A DNA stretch of 64,000 nucleotides from Pelecanus crispus (lineage: Eukaryota; Chordata; Aves; Pelecaniformes; Pelecanidae). Under the pieces are notes generated by a model. The model was given only the letters and a program-made list of their open reading frames with translations. It did not search any database and had not been told where the DNA came from. This document shows positions 10,460 through 22,475 of the stretch, piece by piece (within the stretch, counting starts at the first letter, position 1; each line of letters starts with the position of its first letter). The position numbers were made by a program, and so were the translations under genes. The DNA lies in the NCBI RefSeq assembly GCF_030463565.1, contig NC_134675.1, forward strand, positions 9,879,862 to 9,943,861, read 5' to 3'.

Positions 10460-12413
10460 ATGCTCCTATTGCTATGTCTCCTGAATGTGTGTCAGGTCTT
10501 GCTTAGGGTTAAAAAACTATTTAAAAAATTTACCCAGAGATCTGCCCCGAGGCTGGACAGTCATAGGTGGCACGGCATGTGGGAGAATATGGGCTGGTAC
10601 TTAGAGAACTTCTCACCTCCAATGATCTGGAACTTCACTCCCAAACAACTACAGGATCCTGATGAAGTGATAGAATGCTTGAGAAAACAAATGCCAAGGT
10701 TATTCCAAAGAGGCACAAGTCATCACACTGTGCTGGGCCCTGGCTAGTATCTACCAAACACTGCTCGGTACTATGCAGCACCCTCAGGGAGAAGAGAGGG
10801 AAAACAAACCGACAGGCACTGTGGTTACTCCAACCCCTGCGAGAGGCACTGCAGCTGAACCAGAGAACCAACCCATGCTGCTATCAGTCACCCCTATACA
10901 CAAGAAGAAATTTTGGAACCAAAACTCAGCTCATTTAGAAAGGGAAGAGGAAGCTCCTCCTAAGAGGAAGCAGGAGGAAGAAGCATACTGTCTCGATGGC
11001 AAGGAGTCAGACTACTCTAAAGCAGGGCCATCATGAGAACAGGAGGAAGAGGCAGAACCCATAAATGAGATGGTAACCACCTGATCCCTGTCCCCGAGTG
11101 AGCTGAGAGATATGCAAAAGAATTTCAGCCATCATCCAGGCGAGCACATCATCACCTGGCTGCTCCGATGCTGGGATAACGGGGCCAGTAGCCTGGAATT
11201 AGAGGGTAAGGAAGCCAAGCAGCTAGGATCCCTTTCCAGGGAAGGGGGCATTGACAAAGCAATTGGAAAAGGGGCACAAGTCCTCAGCCTCTGGAGGCGA
11301 CTTCTGTCAGGCATGACGGAAAGGAAGATAGAATCATAGAATCATAGAATCATTTAGGTTGGAAAAGACCTTTAAGATCATCCAGTCCAACCATTAACCT
11401 ACACTACCAAGTCCACACTAAACCAATCAAGGGTAGACTACACTAAACCATGTCCCGAAGTGCCACATCTACCCATTTTTTTAACACTTCCAGGGATGGT
11501 GACTCCACCACCTCTCTGGGCAGCCTGTTCCAATGCTTGACCACCCTTTCCGTGAAGAAATTTTTCCTAATTTCCAACCTAAACCTCCCCTGGCGCAGCT
11601 TGAGCCCATTTCCTCTCGTCCTATCGCTAACGACATGGGAGAAGAGACCAACACCCACGTCACTACACCCTCCTTTCATGTAGTTGTAGAGAGCGATAAG
11701 GTCTCCTCTCAGCCTCCTCTTCTCTAGGCTAAAAGATATTATATATCGCCCAGGCAAACGGACCACCGTGGAAAGAGCCATGCTGGAGGTGATTTATGAT
11801 GACCTGGACAACAAGCAGTTATCCATAGAACCAGATGAAGTCAAGTGCATGCGACCCATGTGACAGAAGTTTGTACCATCGTTGTATGCCAACTCATTGG
11901 CAGTAATGACCTGGAAAGAGAGAGAGGGACAAATGGTGGATGAATTGGCCGGCCAACGCTGGCAATATGAAGAAACTCTCTTTTGCTTCCTGTTGGCCTG
12001 CGTCTCGGCTGTGGAGAAACTGTCCTGGGAGGTCCAGCAACTCAGAGGATATGTCCTACTCCCCACCCATACGGACCAGTATCTCAGCCATTAGGAGTCA
12101 GAGTTCTTCTGCTCAAGAGAGAGGATATAGAGGATACACACCACAGGGTAGTCTGTGGTTTTACCTGCGTGACCATGGAGAGGACATGAGGAAGTGGGAT
12201 GGAAAATCCACCTCGACCCTAGAGGCACGGGTACGTGAGTTGCAAGGAAAAACAATCACAAAAGGCGGTTCTCCCAGGAACATTGCAGCTCCAGTTTCCA
12301 GTGAGCAGTTCCCCAGACAGAGTAGAAGGGCTGATATTACTTCTGATTTTAATGAAGGAACTCCTGACTTGTATTTACAAGAAGTGAATAATGAATACTA
12401 TGACCAGGATTAG
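10460..12413 (+). pseudogene. gag: gag of provirus 1, broken
   Basis: Matches piece by piece the better preserved gag of the minus-strand provirus (38044-39939). Segments lie at 10460-10747, 10773-11036, 11112-11328 and, after the CR1 insertion, 11731-12413. The central domain contains HHPGEHIITWLLRCWDNGA and KEAKQLGSLSREGGIDKA, which I take for the capsid region. No CCHC zinc knuckle is visible. Frameshifts and stops separate the pieces. It ends at an amber codon (12411-12413) that is in the same frame as the protease downstream. Confidence 0.8.
11329..11730 (-). mobile_element. CR1 3'-end fragment inserted in gag of provirus 1
   Basis: About 400 bases, antisense to the provirus. It starts at the repeated AGAATCAT units (the reverse complement of the CR1 3' tail) and covers the end of ORF2 ([29 protein letters not shown]). 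It is strongly 5'-truncated. Gag similarity resumes immediately after it. This is the innermost level of the nest. Confidence 0.9.
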
Positions 12414-13961
12414 AGGGGCCCTGCCTCCAGCCAGGTGGAGGAAAGGGACAACCGGGTTTACTGGACTGTGTGGATTCGATGGCCTGGCACATCAGGCCCA
12501 CAGGAGTAGAAGGCTCTAGTGGACACCGGTGCACAGTGCACCCTAATGCCATCAAGCTACAGAGGGGCAGAACCCATCTGTATTTCTGGAGTGACAGGGG
12601 GATCCCAACAGCTAACTGTACTGGAGGCTGAAGTGAGCCTAACTGGGAATGAGTAGCAGAAGCACCCCATTGTGACTGGCCTAGATGCTCCGTGCATCCT
12701 TGGCATAGACTACCTCAGGAGAGGGTATTTCAAGGACCCAAAAGGGTACCGGTGGGCTTTTGGTATAGCTGCCTTGGAGATGCAGGAAATTAAACAGCTG
12801 TCCACCTTGCCCGGTCTCTCAGAGGACCCTTCGATTGTAGGGTTGCTGAGGGTTGAAGAACAACAGGTGCCAATCGCTACCACAACTGTGCACAGGCGGC
12901 AATATCGCACCAACCGAGACTCCATGATTCCCATCCATAACCTGATTCATCGACTGGAGAGCCAAGGAGTGATCAGCAAGACTCGCTCACCCTTTAACAG
13001 TCCCATATGGCCAGTGCGAAAGTCTAATGGGGAGCGGAGATTGACAGTGGACTACTGTGGCCTGACTGAAGTTACGCCGCCACTGAGTGCTGCCGTGCCA
13101 GACATGCTAGAACTTCAATACGAACTGGAGTCAAAGGCAGCCAAGTGGTGTGCCACAAGTGACATCACTAGAGCGTTTTTCTCCATCCCTTTGGCAGCAG
13201 AGTGCAGGCCCCAGTTTGCTTTTACCTGGAGGGGTGTTCAGTACACCTGGAACCGACTGCCCCAGGGGTGGAAGCACAGCACCACCATTTGCCATGGACT
13301 GGTCCAGACAGCACTGGAACAGGGTGAAGCTCCAGAACATCTGCAGTACATTGATGACATCATTGTGTGGGGCAATACAGCAGAAGAAGTTTTTGAGAAA
13401 GGAAAGAAAATAGTCCAAATCCTTCTGAAGGCTGGTTTTGCCATAAAACAGAGTAAGGTCAAGGGACCTGCACAGGAGATCCAGTTTTTAGGAATAAAAT
13501 GGCAGGATGGACGTCCTGAGATCCCAATGGATGTGATCAACAAAATAACAGCCATGTCCCCACCAACTAGCAAAAAGGAAACACAGGCTTTCTTGGGCGT
13601 TGTGGGTTTTTGGAGAATGCATATTCCAAATTACAGTCAGATCGTAAGCTGGAAGAAGAATGATTTCAAACGGGGCCCTGAGCAACAACAAGCCTTTGAA
13701 CAAATTAAACGTGAGATAGTTCATGCAGTAGCCCTTGGGCCAGTCCGGGCAGGGCAAGATATAAAAAAAATGTGCTCTACACCGCAGCCGGGGAGAATGG
13801 CCCTGCCTGGAGCCTCTGGCAGAAAGCACCAGGGGAGCCTCGAGGTCGACCCCTCCGGTTTTGGAGTCGGGGATACAGAGGATCCGAGGCCCACTATCCT
13901 CCAACTGAGAAAGAGATATTGGCAGCATATGAAGGGGTTCGAGCTGCTTCAGAAGTGGTAG
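12414..13961 (+). pseudogene. pol: Protease and reverse transcriptase of provirus 1
   Basis: The retroviral aspartic protease is recognisable by LVDTGAQCTLMPS starting near 12516. Reverse transcriptase follows in a 429-codon open frame at 12672-13961, with LPQGWKHS and the catalytic YIDD at 13347-13358. Two in-frame amber codons (12507-12509 and 12654-12656) interrupt the protease region. Both recur at the same positions in the other provirus. The frame is lost near 13740-13780, where a run of A may have caused a shift. Confidence 0.85.
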
Positions 13962-14214
13962 GTACTGAAGCACAGCTCCTGCTGCCACCCTGACTGCCTG
14001 TGCTGGGCTGGATGTTCAAAGGGAGGGTCCCCTCTACACATCATGCAACTGATGCTACGTGGACTAAGCGGGTTGCACTGATCACACAACAGGCTTGAAT
14101 AGGAAACCCCAGTCGCCCGGGAATCTTGGAAGTGATCATGGACTGGCCAGAAGGCAAAAATTTTGGAACACCACCAGAGGAGGTGGTGACGTGCTGAGGA
14201 GGCCCCACTGTATA

Positions 14215-16102
14215 ATAAATTGCCAGAAAATGAGAAGCAATATGCCCTGTTCGCTGATGGGTCCTGTCATCTTGTGGGAAAGCATCGGAGGTGGAAAGCT
14301 GCTGTGTGGAGTCTGATACAACAAGTCGCAGAAACTGCTGAAGGAGAAGGGGAGTCGAGTCAGTTTGCAGAGGTGAAAGCCATGCAGCTGGCTTTAGATA
14401 TTGCTGAACGAGAAAAGTGGCCAGGCCTTTATCTCTATACTGACTCATGGATGGTAGCAAATGCCCTGTGGGGGTGGTTGCAGCAATGGAAGCATTGTGG
14501 TGGTACATCTCCCCCTGCCCCTGTTCCTCTGTTCTGTTTTTCCCCTTCACTTCGGCCGCTTTACAATCTCTGGAATTCCAGGCCGCAGCTTTTATGTAGA
14601 GAGTTGGTCAGTTAAGCGCCCCTTAATTGTACCAGAAACTCCTACATGGCTGGAGCAGAGAGCGGCTCTGTTCTTATCAAGGTTCATATTATGGCTAACG
14701 AGGGGAACAAGAACAAACAGCTACCCCGGACAGCCTTGAAACAGGGTGGTATCGTCACTGCTGGAATTCCAGCAACAAGCCGACCCGAATTGTGGCTCGG
14801 ATGGAAATTTACTGGTGATTGAAGTCAATCATCTCACAGTCCTATAAACGGCAGTCCTAAGTGAGGCCCTTTGAGCTCTCCCGGACCGTCGCGGGCCGTA
14901 CCAGCATCTCCCTCCGATCGAAGCGTCGCTCGGAGTCAGCGAAACTTAGCAGATATATGAAAGTCTGCTGCTACCAGAACTCCATTGCCGGAGATCGACA
15001 ACGGAGCCTGGGCTGCTGATATTCTTCACTCTTCGAGACTCTACTCTCGCCCGTTGAGAAATGCCAAGACATTAGACGTGAGTATTTCACTAAACTCGAG
15101 GGGAATTTTTAACAGGTATACTATTTTCATATATGCATTTATAGTTGTAAGTGTACATGCATGAATCAATTTAAGTAGTTTGTAGATGTATGATTTAATT
15201 GTAAATGGAGTTTTATATTGCTGTACTATTCTTATAGCATTACTCTCCTAAACCGTTGACCAAGTCTGAGACGAAGAGTGGGCCCAGCCGCACCTAGGCT
15301 CCTCTCTGAGAAGGAGTCTAGAAAGCAAGGGGATCCATTCCGAACCTCGTGACTCAATGGGACGGTCTCCCTTTTCCCCCCCCTTTTTGCCTTGATTCCA
15401 TATATACGCAATGCTTTTATGAATCATCTTAACTTGTTGTGATTTAATTCTCTTTTATGTGCTTCTGTGTAGTAATAGAGTGAACCTTGCCATCTTCAAA
15501 TCTGTAACTAAGTCACTGTTTGATCAATTTTGTCTAATCACTTTATTAATCATTGATGATTGAGTGCTATTAAAAATACTATAATCAAATTCTGCAATTC
15601 GCTATAAGTAAATTCTAACTTTTATTAAATCAAACTGTGTAAAGTCACTCATTCATAGTGAATCAACATAATCAGCAGGATTCACAAACCTGAATTCGTG
15701 ACAAACTGGCAGCACAGAGGCAAACCCATCTGGGCTGCCGCATTGTGGCAAGATATTGCTGCCCGGGTAGAGAACCTGGTTGTAAAAGTTCGTCACGTAG
15801 ATGTTCACATACCCAACAGCCGGGACACTGAAGAACATCAAAACAACCAGCAGGTGGATCAGGCTGCTAAGATTGAAGTGGCTCAGGTGGATCTGGACTG
15901 GCAACATCAGGGTGAATTATTTATAGCTTGGTGGGCCCATGACGCCTCAGGCCATCAAGGAAGAGATGCAACATATAGATGGGCTCGTGATCGAGGGGTG
16001 GACTTAACTATGGACAGTATTGCACAGGTTATTCATGAGTGTGAAACATGCGCTGCAATCAAGCAAGCCAAGTGGTTCAAGCCCCTCGGGTATAGTGAAT
16101 GA
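14215..16102 (+). pseudogene. pol: RNase H and integrase N-terminus of provirus 1, split by a foreign LTR
   Basis: The RNase H motifs ADGSC (near 14254) and YTDSW (near 14438) lie before the LTR inserted at 14496-15703. The rest of RNase H and the integrase zinc-binding region follow at 15704-16102 (DASGHQGRDATYRWARDRG, HECETC). Four bases of target appear to be missing at the LTR junction compared with the other provirus. Confidence 0.8.
14496..15703 (+). mobile_element. Solo LTR, family C, inserted in pol of provirus 1
   Basis: About 1.2 kb from TGTGGTGGTAC to TTCGTGACA, collinear with the LTR at 25997-27141. TATAAA at 14843-14848 sets the orientation. No clean target duplication is found (AGCAT to the left, AACTG to the right), unlike the other copy. 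It holds no retroviral genes. Confidence 0.8.
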
Positions 16103-16790
16103 TGGCTGAAATATAAATATGGGGAGGCCTGGCAGATTGATTCTATCACACTCCCACAAACCCGCCAAGGCAAGCGCCATGTGCTTACAATGGTGGAAGC
16201 AACCACCGGATGGCTGGAAACATATCCTGTGCCCCATGCCACTGCCCGGAACACCATCCTGGGCCTTGAAAAGCAAGTCCTGTGGTGACACGGCACCCCA
16301 GAAAAAATCGAGTCAGACAGACAGTGGGACTCATTTCCGAAACAACCTCATAGACACCTGGGCCAAAGAGCACGGCATTGAGTGGGTGTATCACATCCCT
16401 TACCATGCACCAGCCTCCGGGAAAATCGAGCGATACAATGGACTGTTAAAGCCTACCCTGAGAGCAATGGGTGGTGGGACATTCAAATATTGGGATACGC
16501 ATTTAGCAAAAGCCACCTGGTTAGTCAACACCAGGGGATCTGCCAATCGAGCTGGCCCTGCCCAATCAAAACTTTTACATACTGTAGAGGGGGATAAAGT
16601 CCCTGTAGTGCACATAAAACATATGCTGGGGAAGACAGTCTGGGTTACTTCCCCCTCTGGCAAAGGCAAACCCATTCGTGGGATTGCTTTTGCTCGAGGA
16701 CCTGGGTGCACTTGGTGGGTGATGCGAAAGGATGGGCAAGTCCGATGTGTACCTCAAGGGGATTTGATTTTGGGTGAAAATAGCCAATGA
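16103..16790 (+). pseudogene. pol: Integrase core and C-terminus of provirus 1
   Basis: The catalytic core of a retroviral integrase is spread over two frames: TMVEATTGW in one and TDSGTHFRNN and ASGKIERYNG (the second Asp and the Glu of the DDE triad) in another. A stop near 16101 and a frameshift between about 16190 and 16310 break it. The C-terminal part (VPVVHIKHMLGKTVW, GCTWWVMRKDGQ) is open to 16790. Confidence 0.8.
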
Positions 16791-17200
16791 ACTGAATTGT
16801 ACGATGTTAATTGCTATATACTACTGTATGTCATCACTTTTATGGTTGTTATATGCCATATCAATGGTATTGCAGTAAGAACCGCCCAGATTAATGAATA
16901 TGAACTTTGATGAAACTGAGCAAAGTGCAGCGGTGATGGAACCAGAACTGGCTTCAGCATGCAACAATCCAACACCGTGCACCATCTCTCCTGCCCTGAA
17001 AGACTGTGATGACAGATGGAGCCCAAAGTCATGGACTAAATGAACTGAGTGGACATTTTAGAGGGATGGCCCACAGACTAAGGGAATGATATCTGTGTGT
17101 ATATATCAAGATAGGGAAAGTGGCGGGGATTAATTAGAATGCACTGGAAAGGGGTAGGACCTGTGCATGACATAGATGATATAGAATAAGGGGTGGATAC

Positions 17201-17791
17201 TGTCCTGGTTTCGGCTGGGATAGTTAATTTTCTTCCTAGTAGCAGGCATAGTGCTGTGGTTTGGATTTAGCATGAGAATAACGCTGATAACACACTGATG
17301 GTTTAGTTGTTGCTCAGTACTGCTTATGCCAGTCAAGGACTTTTCAGCTTCCCATGCTCTGCCAGGTGCACAAGAAGCTGGGAGGGGGCACAGCCAGGAC
17401 AGCTGACCCAAACTGCCCAAAGGGCTATTCCATACCATATGGCGTCATTCTCAGTATAGAAACTGGGGGGGGGGTTGGCCGGGGAGCAGCGATCGCTGCT
17501 CGGGGACCGGGTGGGTGTTGGTTGGCAGGTGGTGAGCAGTTGCATCACTTGTTTTTCCTGGGTTATGTTCCTCTTTTTTGTTTTTGTTGTTTTCCTTTTC
17601 ACTACAATTTATTATTATTATCGTTATTGTTATTATTACTTTATTTTGTTTCAGTTATTAAACTGTTCTTATCTCTAACCACGAGTTTTCTTACTTTTGC
17701 CCTTCTGATATTCTCCCCCATCCCACTGCGGGGAGAGGGTGAGCGAGCGGCTGTGTGGTGCTTAGTAGCTGGCTGGAGTTAAATCATGACA
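17201..17791 (+). repeat. 3' LTR of provirus 1
   Basis: A 591-base partner of the LTR at 9394-9960. The short purine-rich stretch just before it (17181-17199) may be the polypurine tract. It ends TGACA and is followed by the target duplication CCTCT and the resumed CR1. Confidence 0.9.
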
Positions 17792-20431
17792 CCTCTACAT
17801 CAAGCAATGGATAGAGTGTGAAGAGGTGTCTCTGAAGAATAGCCATGAGCAGGTTGAAAGCTTATGGGTATGAATTAGAGACCAAGGCAACAAAGGGAAC
17901 CTTGTGGTTGGTGTGTTCTACAGTCCACCTGATCAAGGGGAGCCTATTGACAAAGCCTTCTTACTCCAGCTCCAGGAGGCATGGCGCTCACAGGCTCTCA
18001 TCCTGCTGGGGGACTTCAAAAACCCCAAAATCTACTGGAAAAGTAGCATGGTGAGCTGTAGGCAATCCAGGCGACTCCTGGAGTGCATCAAGGATAACTT
18101 CTTAAGCCAGGTAATAGACAGCCCTACTAGAGGGGATGTGATACTGGACCGGTTGGTCACCAACGCAAGTGAGCTAATCAGAGATGTCAAGATTGGAGGC
18201 AGCCTGGGCTGCAGTGATCATGCACTGGTGGAGTTTGCAGTCTGGAGGGATATGGGACAGGTGAAGAGTCAAGTCAGGACCCTGAATTTTAGGAAAGCAA
18301 ACTTCCAGCTGTTCAAGGAGTTAGTCAATAGGACTCACTGGGAAACTGCCCTCAGGGACAAGGGAGCAGAACAGAGCTGGCAGATCTTTAAGGATGCTTT
18401 CCATAGAGTGCAAGAGCTCTTGATCCCCAGGTGTAAGAAATCAGGAAAGGAAGGCAGGAGACCGGCATGGCTGAGTTGAGACCTGCTGGTCAAACTAAAG
18501 GGCAAGAAGGAAATGCACAGGCAGTGGAAGCAGGGACAGGTATTCCAGGAAGAGCATAGGGATGTTGCCCGGTTGTATAGGGATGGGGTCAGGAAGGCCA
18601 AAGCGCAGCTGGAGCTGAATGTGGCAAGGGATGTAAGGAATAACAAGAAGGGCTTCTACAGGTATGTCAGCCAGAAAAGGAAGGTCAAAGAAAGTGTACC
18701 CCCCTGATGAACACGACTAGCAAACTGGTAACAGTGGACAAGGAGAAGGCTGAGGGTACTCAACAACATTTTGCCTCAGTCTTCACTGGCAATCTCTCTT
18801 CCCACACCTCTTGAAGTGGATGGACTGCAAGACAGGGACTGGGGGAGCAAAGTCCCTCCCACTGTAAAAGAAGATCAGGTTCGAGACCACCTGAGGAACC
18901 TGAACATTCATAAGTCCATGGGACCTGACAAGATGCATCCCAGAGTCCGGAGGGAACTGGCTGATGTAGTTGCCAAGCCACTCTCCATGATATTTGAAAA
19001 GTCATGGCAGTTAGGTGACTGGAAAAAGGGAAACATTGCACCCATTTTTAAAAAGGGTAGAAAGGAGGACCATGGGAACTACTGACCTGTCAGCCTCACC
19101 TCTGTGCCTGGGAAGATCATGGAACAGGTCCCCCTAGAAACTATGCTAAAGCACACGGAGGACAGGGAGGTGATTTGAGACAGCCAGCACGGATTCACCA
19201 AGGGCAAGTCCTGCCTGACCAACCTAGTGTCCTTCTATGATGGAGTGACTGCATCAGTGGACAAGGGAAGAGCTACGGATGTCATCTATCTGGACTTCTG
19301 TAAGGCCTTTGACATGGTCCCCCACAACATTCTTGCCTCTAACTTGGAGAGATATGGATTTGATGGGTGGACTGTTCGGTGGATGAGGAACTGGTTGGAT
19401 GGTCACATCCAGAGAGTAGGGGTCAATGGCTCGATGTCCAGATGGAGATCAGTGACAAGTGGTGTCCCTCAGGGGTCCGTACTGGGACCAGTCCTGTTTA
19501 ATATCTTCATCAATGACATAGTGGGATCGAGTGCACCCTCAGCAAGTTTGCAGATGACACCAAGCTGAGTGGTGCAGTTGACATGCCTGAGGGACGGGAT
19601 GCCATCCAGAGGGACCTGGACAGGCTTGAGAAGTGGGCCTATGTGAACCTCATGAGGTTCAACAAGGTCAAATGCAAGGTCCTGCACCTGGGTCGGGGCA
19701 ACCCCTGATATCAATACAGGCTGGGAGATGAAGGGATTGAGAGCAGCCCTGTGGAGAAGGACTTGGGGGTGCTGGTGGATGAAAAGCTGGACATGAGCCG
19801 CAATGTGCACTCGCAGCCCAGAAAGCCAACTGAATCCCGGGCTGCAATAAAAAGCAGCGTGGCCAGCAGGTCGAGGGAGGTGATTCTGCCCCTCTGCTCT
19901 GGTGAGACCCACCTGGAGTACTGCGTCCAGCTCTGGTGTCCCCAAGACAAGAAAGACATGGACCTGTTGGAGTGGGTCCAGAGAAGGCCAAAAAAAATGG
20001 TCAGAGGGATGGAACATCTCTCCTGTGAAGAAAAGCTGAGAGAGTTGGAGTTGTTAAGCCTGGAGAAGAAAAGGCTGCAGGGAGACCTTATTGCAGCCTT
20101 TCAGTACTTAAAGGGGGCTTGTAAGAAAGATGGAGACAGACTTTTTAGCAGGGCCTGTTGCGATAGGACAAGGGGTAATGGTTTTAAACTAAAAGAGGGT
20201 AGATTTAGACTAGATATAAGGAAGACATTTTTTATGATGAGCATGGTGAAACACTGGAACAGGTTGCGCAGAGAGGTGGTAGATGTCCCATCCCTGAAAA
20301 CATTCAAGGTCAGGTTGGCTGGGGCTCTGAGCAACCTGATGTGGTTAAAGCTGTCCCTGCTCACTGCAGGGGCGTTGGGCTAGATGACCTTTAAAGGTCC
20401 CTTCCAACCCAAACTATTCTATGATTCTATG
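17792..20431 (+). mobile_element. CR1 LINE, 3' part: rest of ORF2 and 3' tail
   Basis: Continues the CR1 of 8060-9393. It carries the endonuclease remainder (VVGVFYSPPDQG, LLGDF) and reverse transcriptase ([34 protein letters not shown]), with several stops and frameshifts. It ends in the repeated ATTCTATG tail at 20416-20431. Immediately afterwards ERV pol resumes at the point where it stopped at 8059. Confidence 0.9.
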
Positions 20432-21258
20432 TCCAAAGGAAGGGTCTACACATTATGCAACTGACACTACATGGAGTAAGTGGGTAGCACTGATCTTGCA
20501 ACAGGCTCAAATGGGAAACCCCAGCTGCCCAGGAATCTTGGAAGAGATCATGGACTGGCCAGAAGGCGGAGATTTTGGAGCATCGCTGAAGTTGACTCAT
20601 GCCCAAGAAGCCCCACTGTATAATAAATTACCAGAAAATGAGAAGCAATACAATCTCTTTACTTATGGGTCCTGTGGTATTGTGGGAAAGCATCGGAGAT
20701 GGAAAGCTGCTGTGTGGAGTCCCACATGGTAAGTCAAAGAAACTATCAAAGGAAAAGGAGAATCGAGTCAGTTTGCAGGAGTGAAAGCCATCTAGTTGGC
20801 CCTAGATATTGCTGAACAAGAAAAGTGGCCAGTACTCTATATTGATTCATGGATGGTGGCAAATGCCCTGTGGGGGGTGGCTACAGCAGTGGAAGCAGAG
20901 CAACTGGCAGCACAGAGGCAAACCCATCTGGGCTGCTGCACTGTGGCAAGACATTGCTGCCCAACATTGCTGTAAAGGTACATCATGTAGATGCTCACAT
21001 GCCCAAGAGCTGTGCCACCAAAGAACATTGAAACAATGAGCAGGTCAACCAGGCTGCTAGAATTGAAATGGCTCAGGTGGATCTGGACTCGGAATGTAAG
21101 TGTGAGCCATTCATAGCTCGGTGGGCCCACGCAACATTGGGACATCTAGGGAGAGATGCAACATACAGATGGGCTTGAGACTGAGGGGTGCACCTGACTA
21201 CTGAAGCCACTGAATAGGTATTTCATGGATGCAAAACATGCACCATAATCAGGAGAGC
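20432..21258 (+). pseudogene. Old ERV pol fragment, right half (RNase H to integrase start)
   Basis: Collinear with about 14012-16060 of provirus 1 once its inserted LTR is ignored. It carries remnants of RNase H and the integrase zinc-binding region (HGCKTC region near 21230). Many stops, and more decayed than provirus 1. It is cut at 21259 by a family-A LTR. Confidence 0.8.
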
Positions 21259-21720
21259 TGTGGTGGGTTGACCCTGGCTGGACGCCAGGTGCCCACCAAA
21301 GCCGCTCTATCACTCCCCTTCTCAGCTGGACAGGGGAGAGAAAATATTTAATTTATTACCAGTCAAATCAGAGTAGGATAATGAGAAATAAAACCAAATC
21401 TTAAAAACACCTTCCCCCCACCCCTCCCTTCTTCCCAGGCTCAGCTTCACTCCCAATTTTCTCTACCTCCTCCCCCCGAGCGGTGCAGGGGGACGGGGAA
21501 TGGGGGTTGTGGTCAGTTCTTCACATGTGGTCTCTGCTGCTCCTTCGTCCTCACACTCTTCCCCTGCTCCAGCATGGGGTCCCTCCCACGGGAGACAGTC
21601 CTCCACAAACTGCTCCAGCGTGGGTCCCTTCCACGGGGTGCAGTCCTTCAGGAGCAGACTGCTCCAGCGTGGGTCCCCCGCGAGGTCACAGGTCCTGCCA
21701 GGAGCCTGCTCCAGGCAGGA
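21259..21720 (-). mobile_element. Truncated family-A LTR
   Basis: Begins TGTGGTGGGTTGACC and matches the first third of the reverse-oriented copies, then stops abruptly at about 21720. Its AATAAA region is missing or altered. A minus-strand frame at 21463-21837 reads through the repeat units with the same motifs as the other copies (PWKGPTLEQFVEDC). Confidence 0.8.
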
Positions 21721-22475
21721 TAAGGGGATAAAAAAAAATAACTTTTTCTGAACAACATTCAAAGCTTGATTGATTTTAAAACCAAAGTGCTGTTTTGAAA
21801 TAAGATACCGATTTGCAAATGTGTAGGTAAGAATCAAAATAAGCTGTATCTTGTCTTAGATGCTGTTACTGAACCCATATACTTTTTTCTGGATAACTTA
21901 AGCACTTAATAAACATCACAAGAAAGCACAACCTGTCCTGAAGGAGAAAAGGTTTTACTCAATTTCCAAATTAAAAGAGCAAGAACTCTCTCTGCTGTTA
22001 AAGCCTCTTGGCTTTTTTAGATATAAAAGTCATAGACCTTAATTTACCAGGTTCCTAATACAGACGTGGACTAAGAATACAATTGTTATGAATTACAGTA
22101 AAAGCTTTAATTGCTCCTTTATGAGCACAATTATCCATGATCCTAGAAAAGAGTGGGAAGAATTGAAAGCATAGGCCAAAAATAAATAAATTCAACATAA
22201 ACCAGAAACCATATACATTCTATTCATATCAGAAAATGTCTTTCCTTTTCCAGACACATCAAAACTAAAAAGAAACTTGACTGGCAATATCATCACAGAA
22301 TGAGGACATCAGAGGCAATTAAGGGAAAACAGTCTATTTCTCTCATTATCCAATTCCAAAACAGAACTAAACAACAAGAATTCTAAACCTGACTGCGTGG
22401 AAAAATCATCTTCCCCTTAATAAGGTATTTCTTTAATAATTCTTTCATAGGCTATTTAAAATAGATATGTGTACG
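21721..22475. other. Unassigned A/T-rich sequence
   Basis: About 750 bases without recognisable gene or repeat; no SLC12A2 exon is seen. Confidence 0.4.

Larger units (their letters stand above)
9394..17791 (+). mobile_element. Provirus 1, family-B ERV-L-like, inserted inside a CR1
   Basis: An 8398-base element with an LTR at each end (9394-9960 and 17201-17791). It is flanked by the perfect 5-base duplication CCTCT (9389-9393 and 17792-17796), both copies lying in CR1 ORF2 sequence. Order: LTR, primer site, gag, protease, reverse transcriptase, RNase H, integrase, LTR. There is no env: only about 410 bases separate the end of integrase from the 3' LTR. It is defective, with many stops and frameshifts. 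A CR1 fragment has landed in gag (11329-11730) and a foreign LTR in RNase H (14496-15703). Confidence 0.9.
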
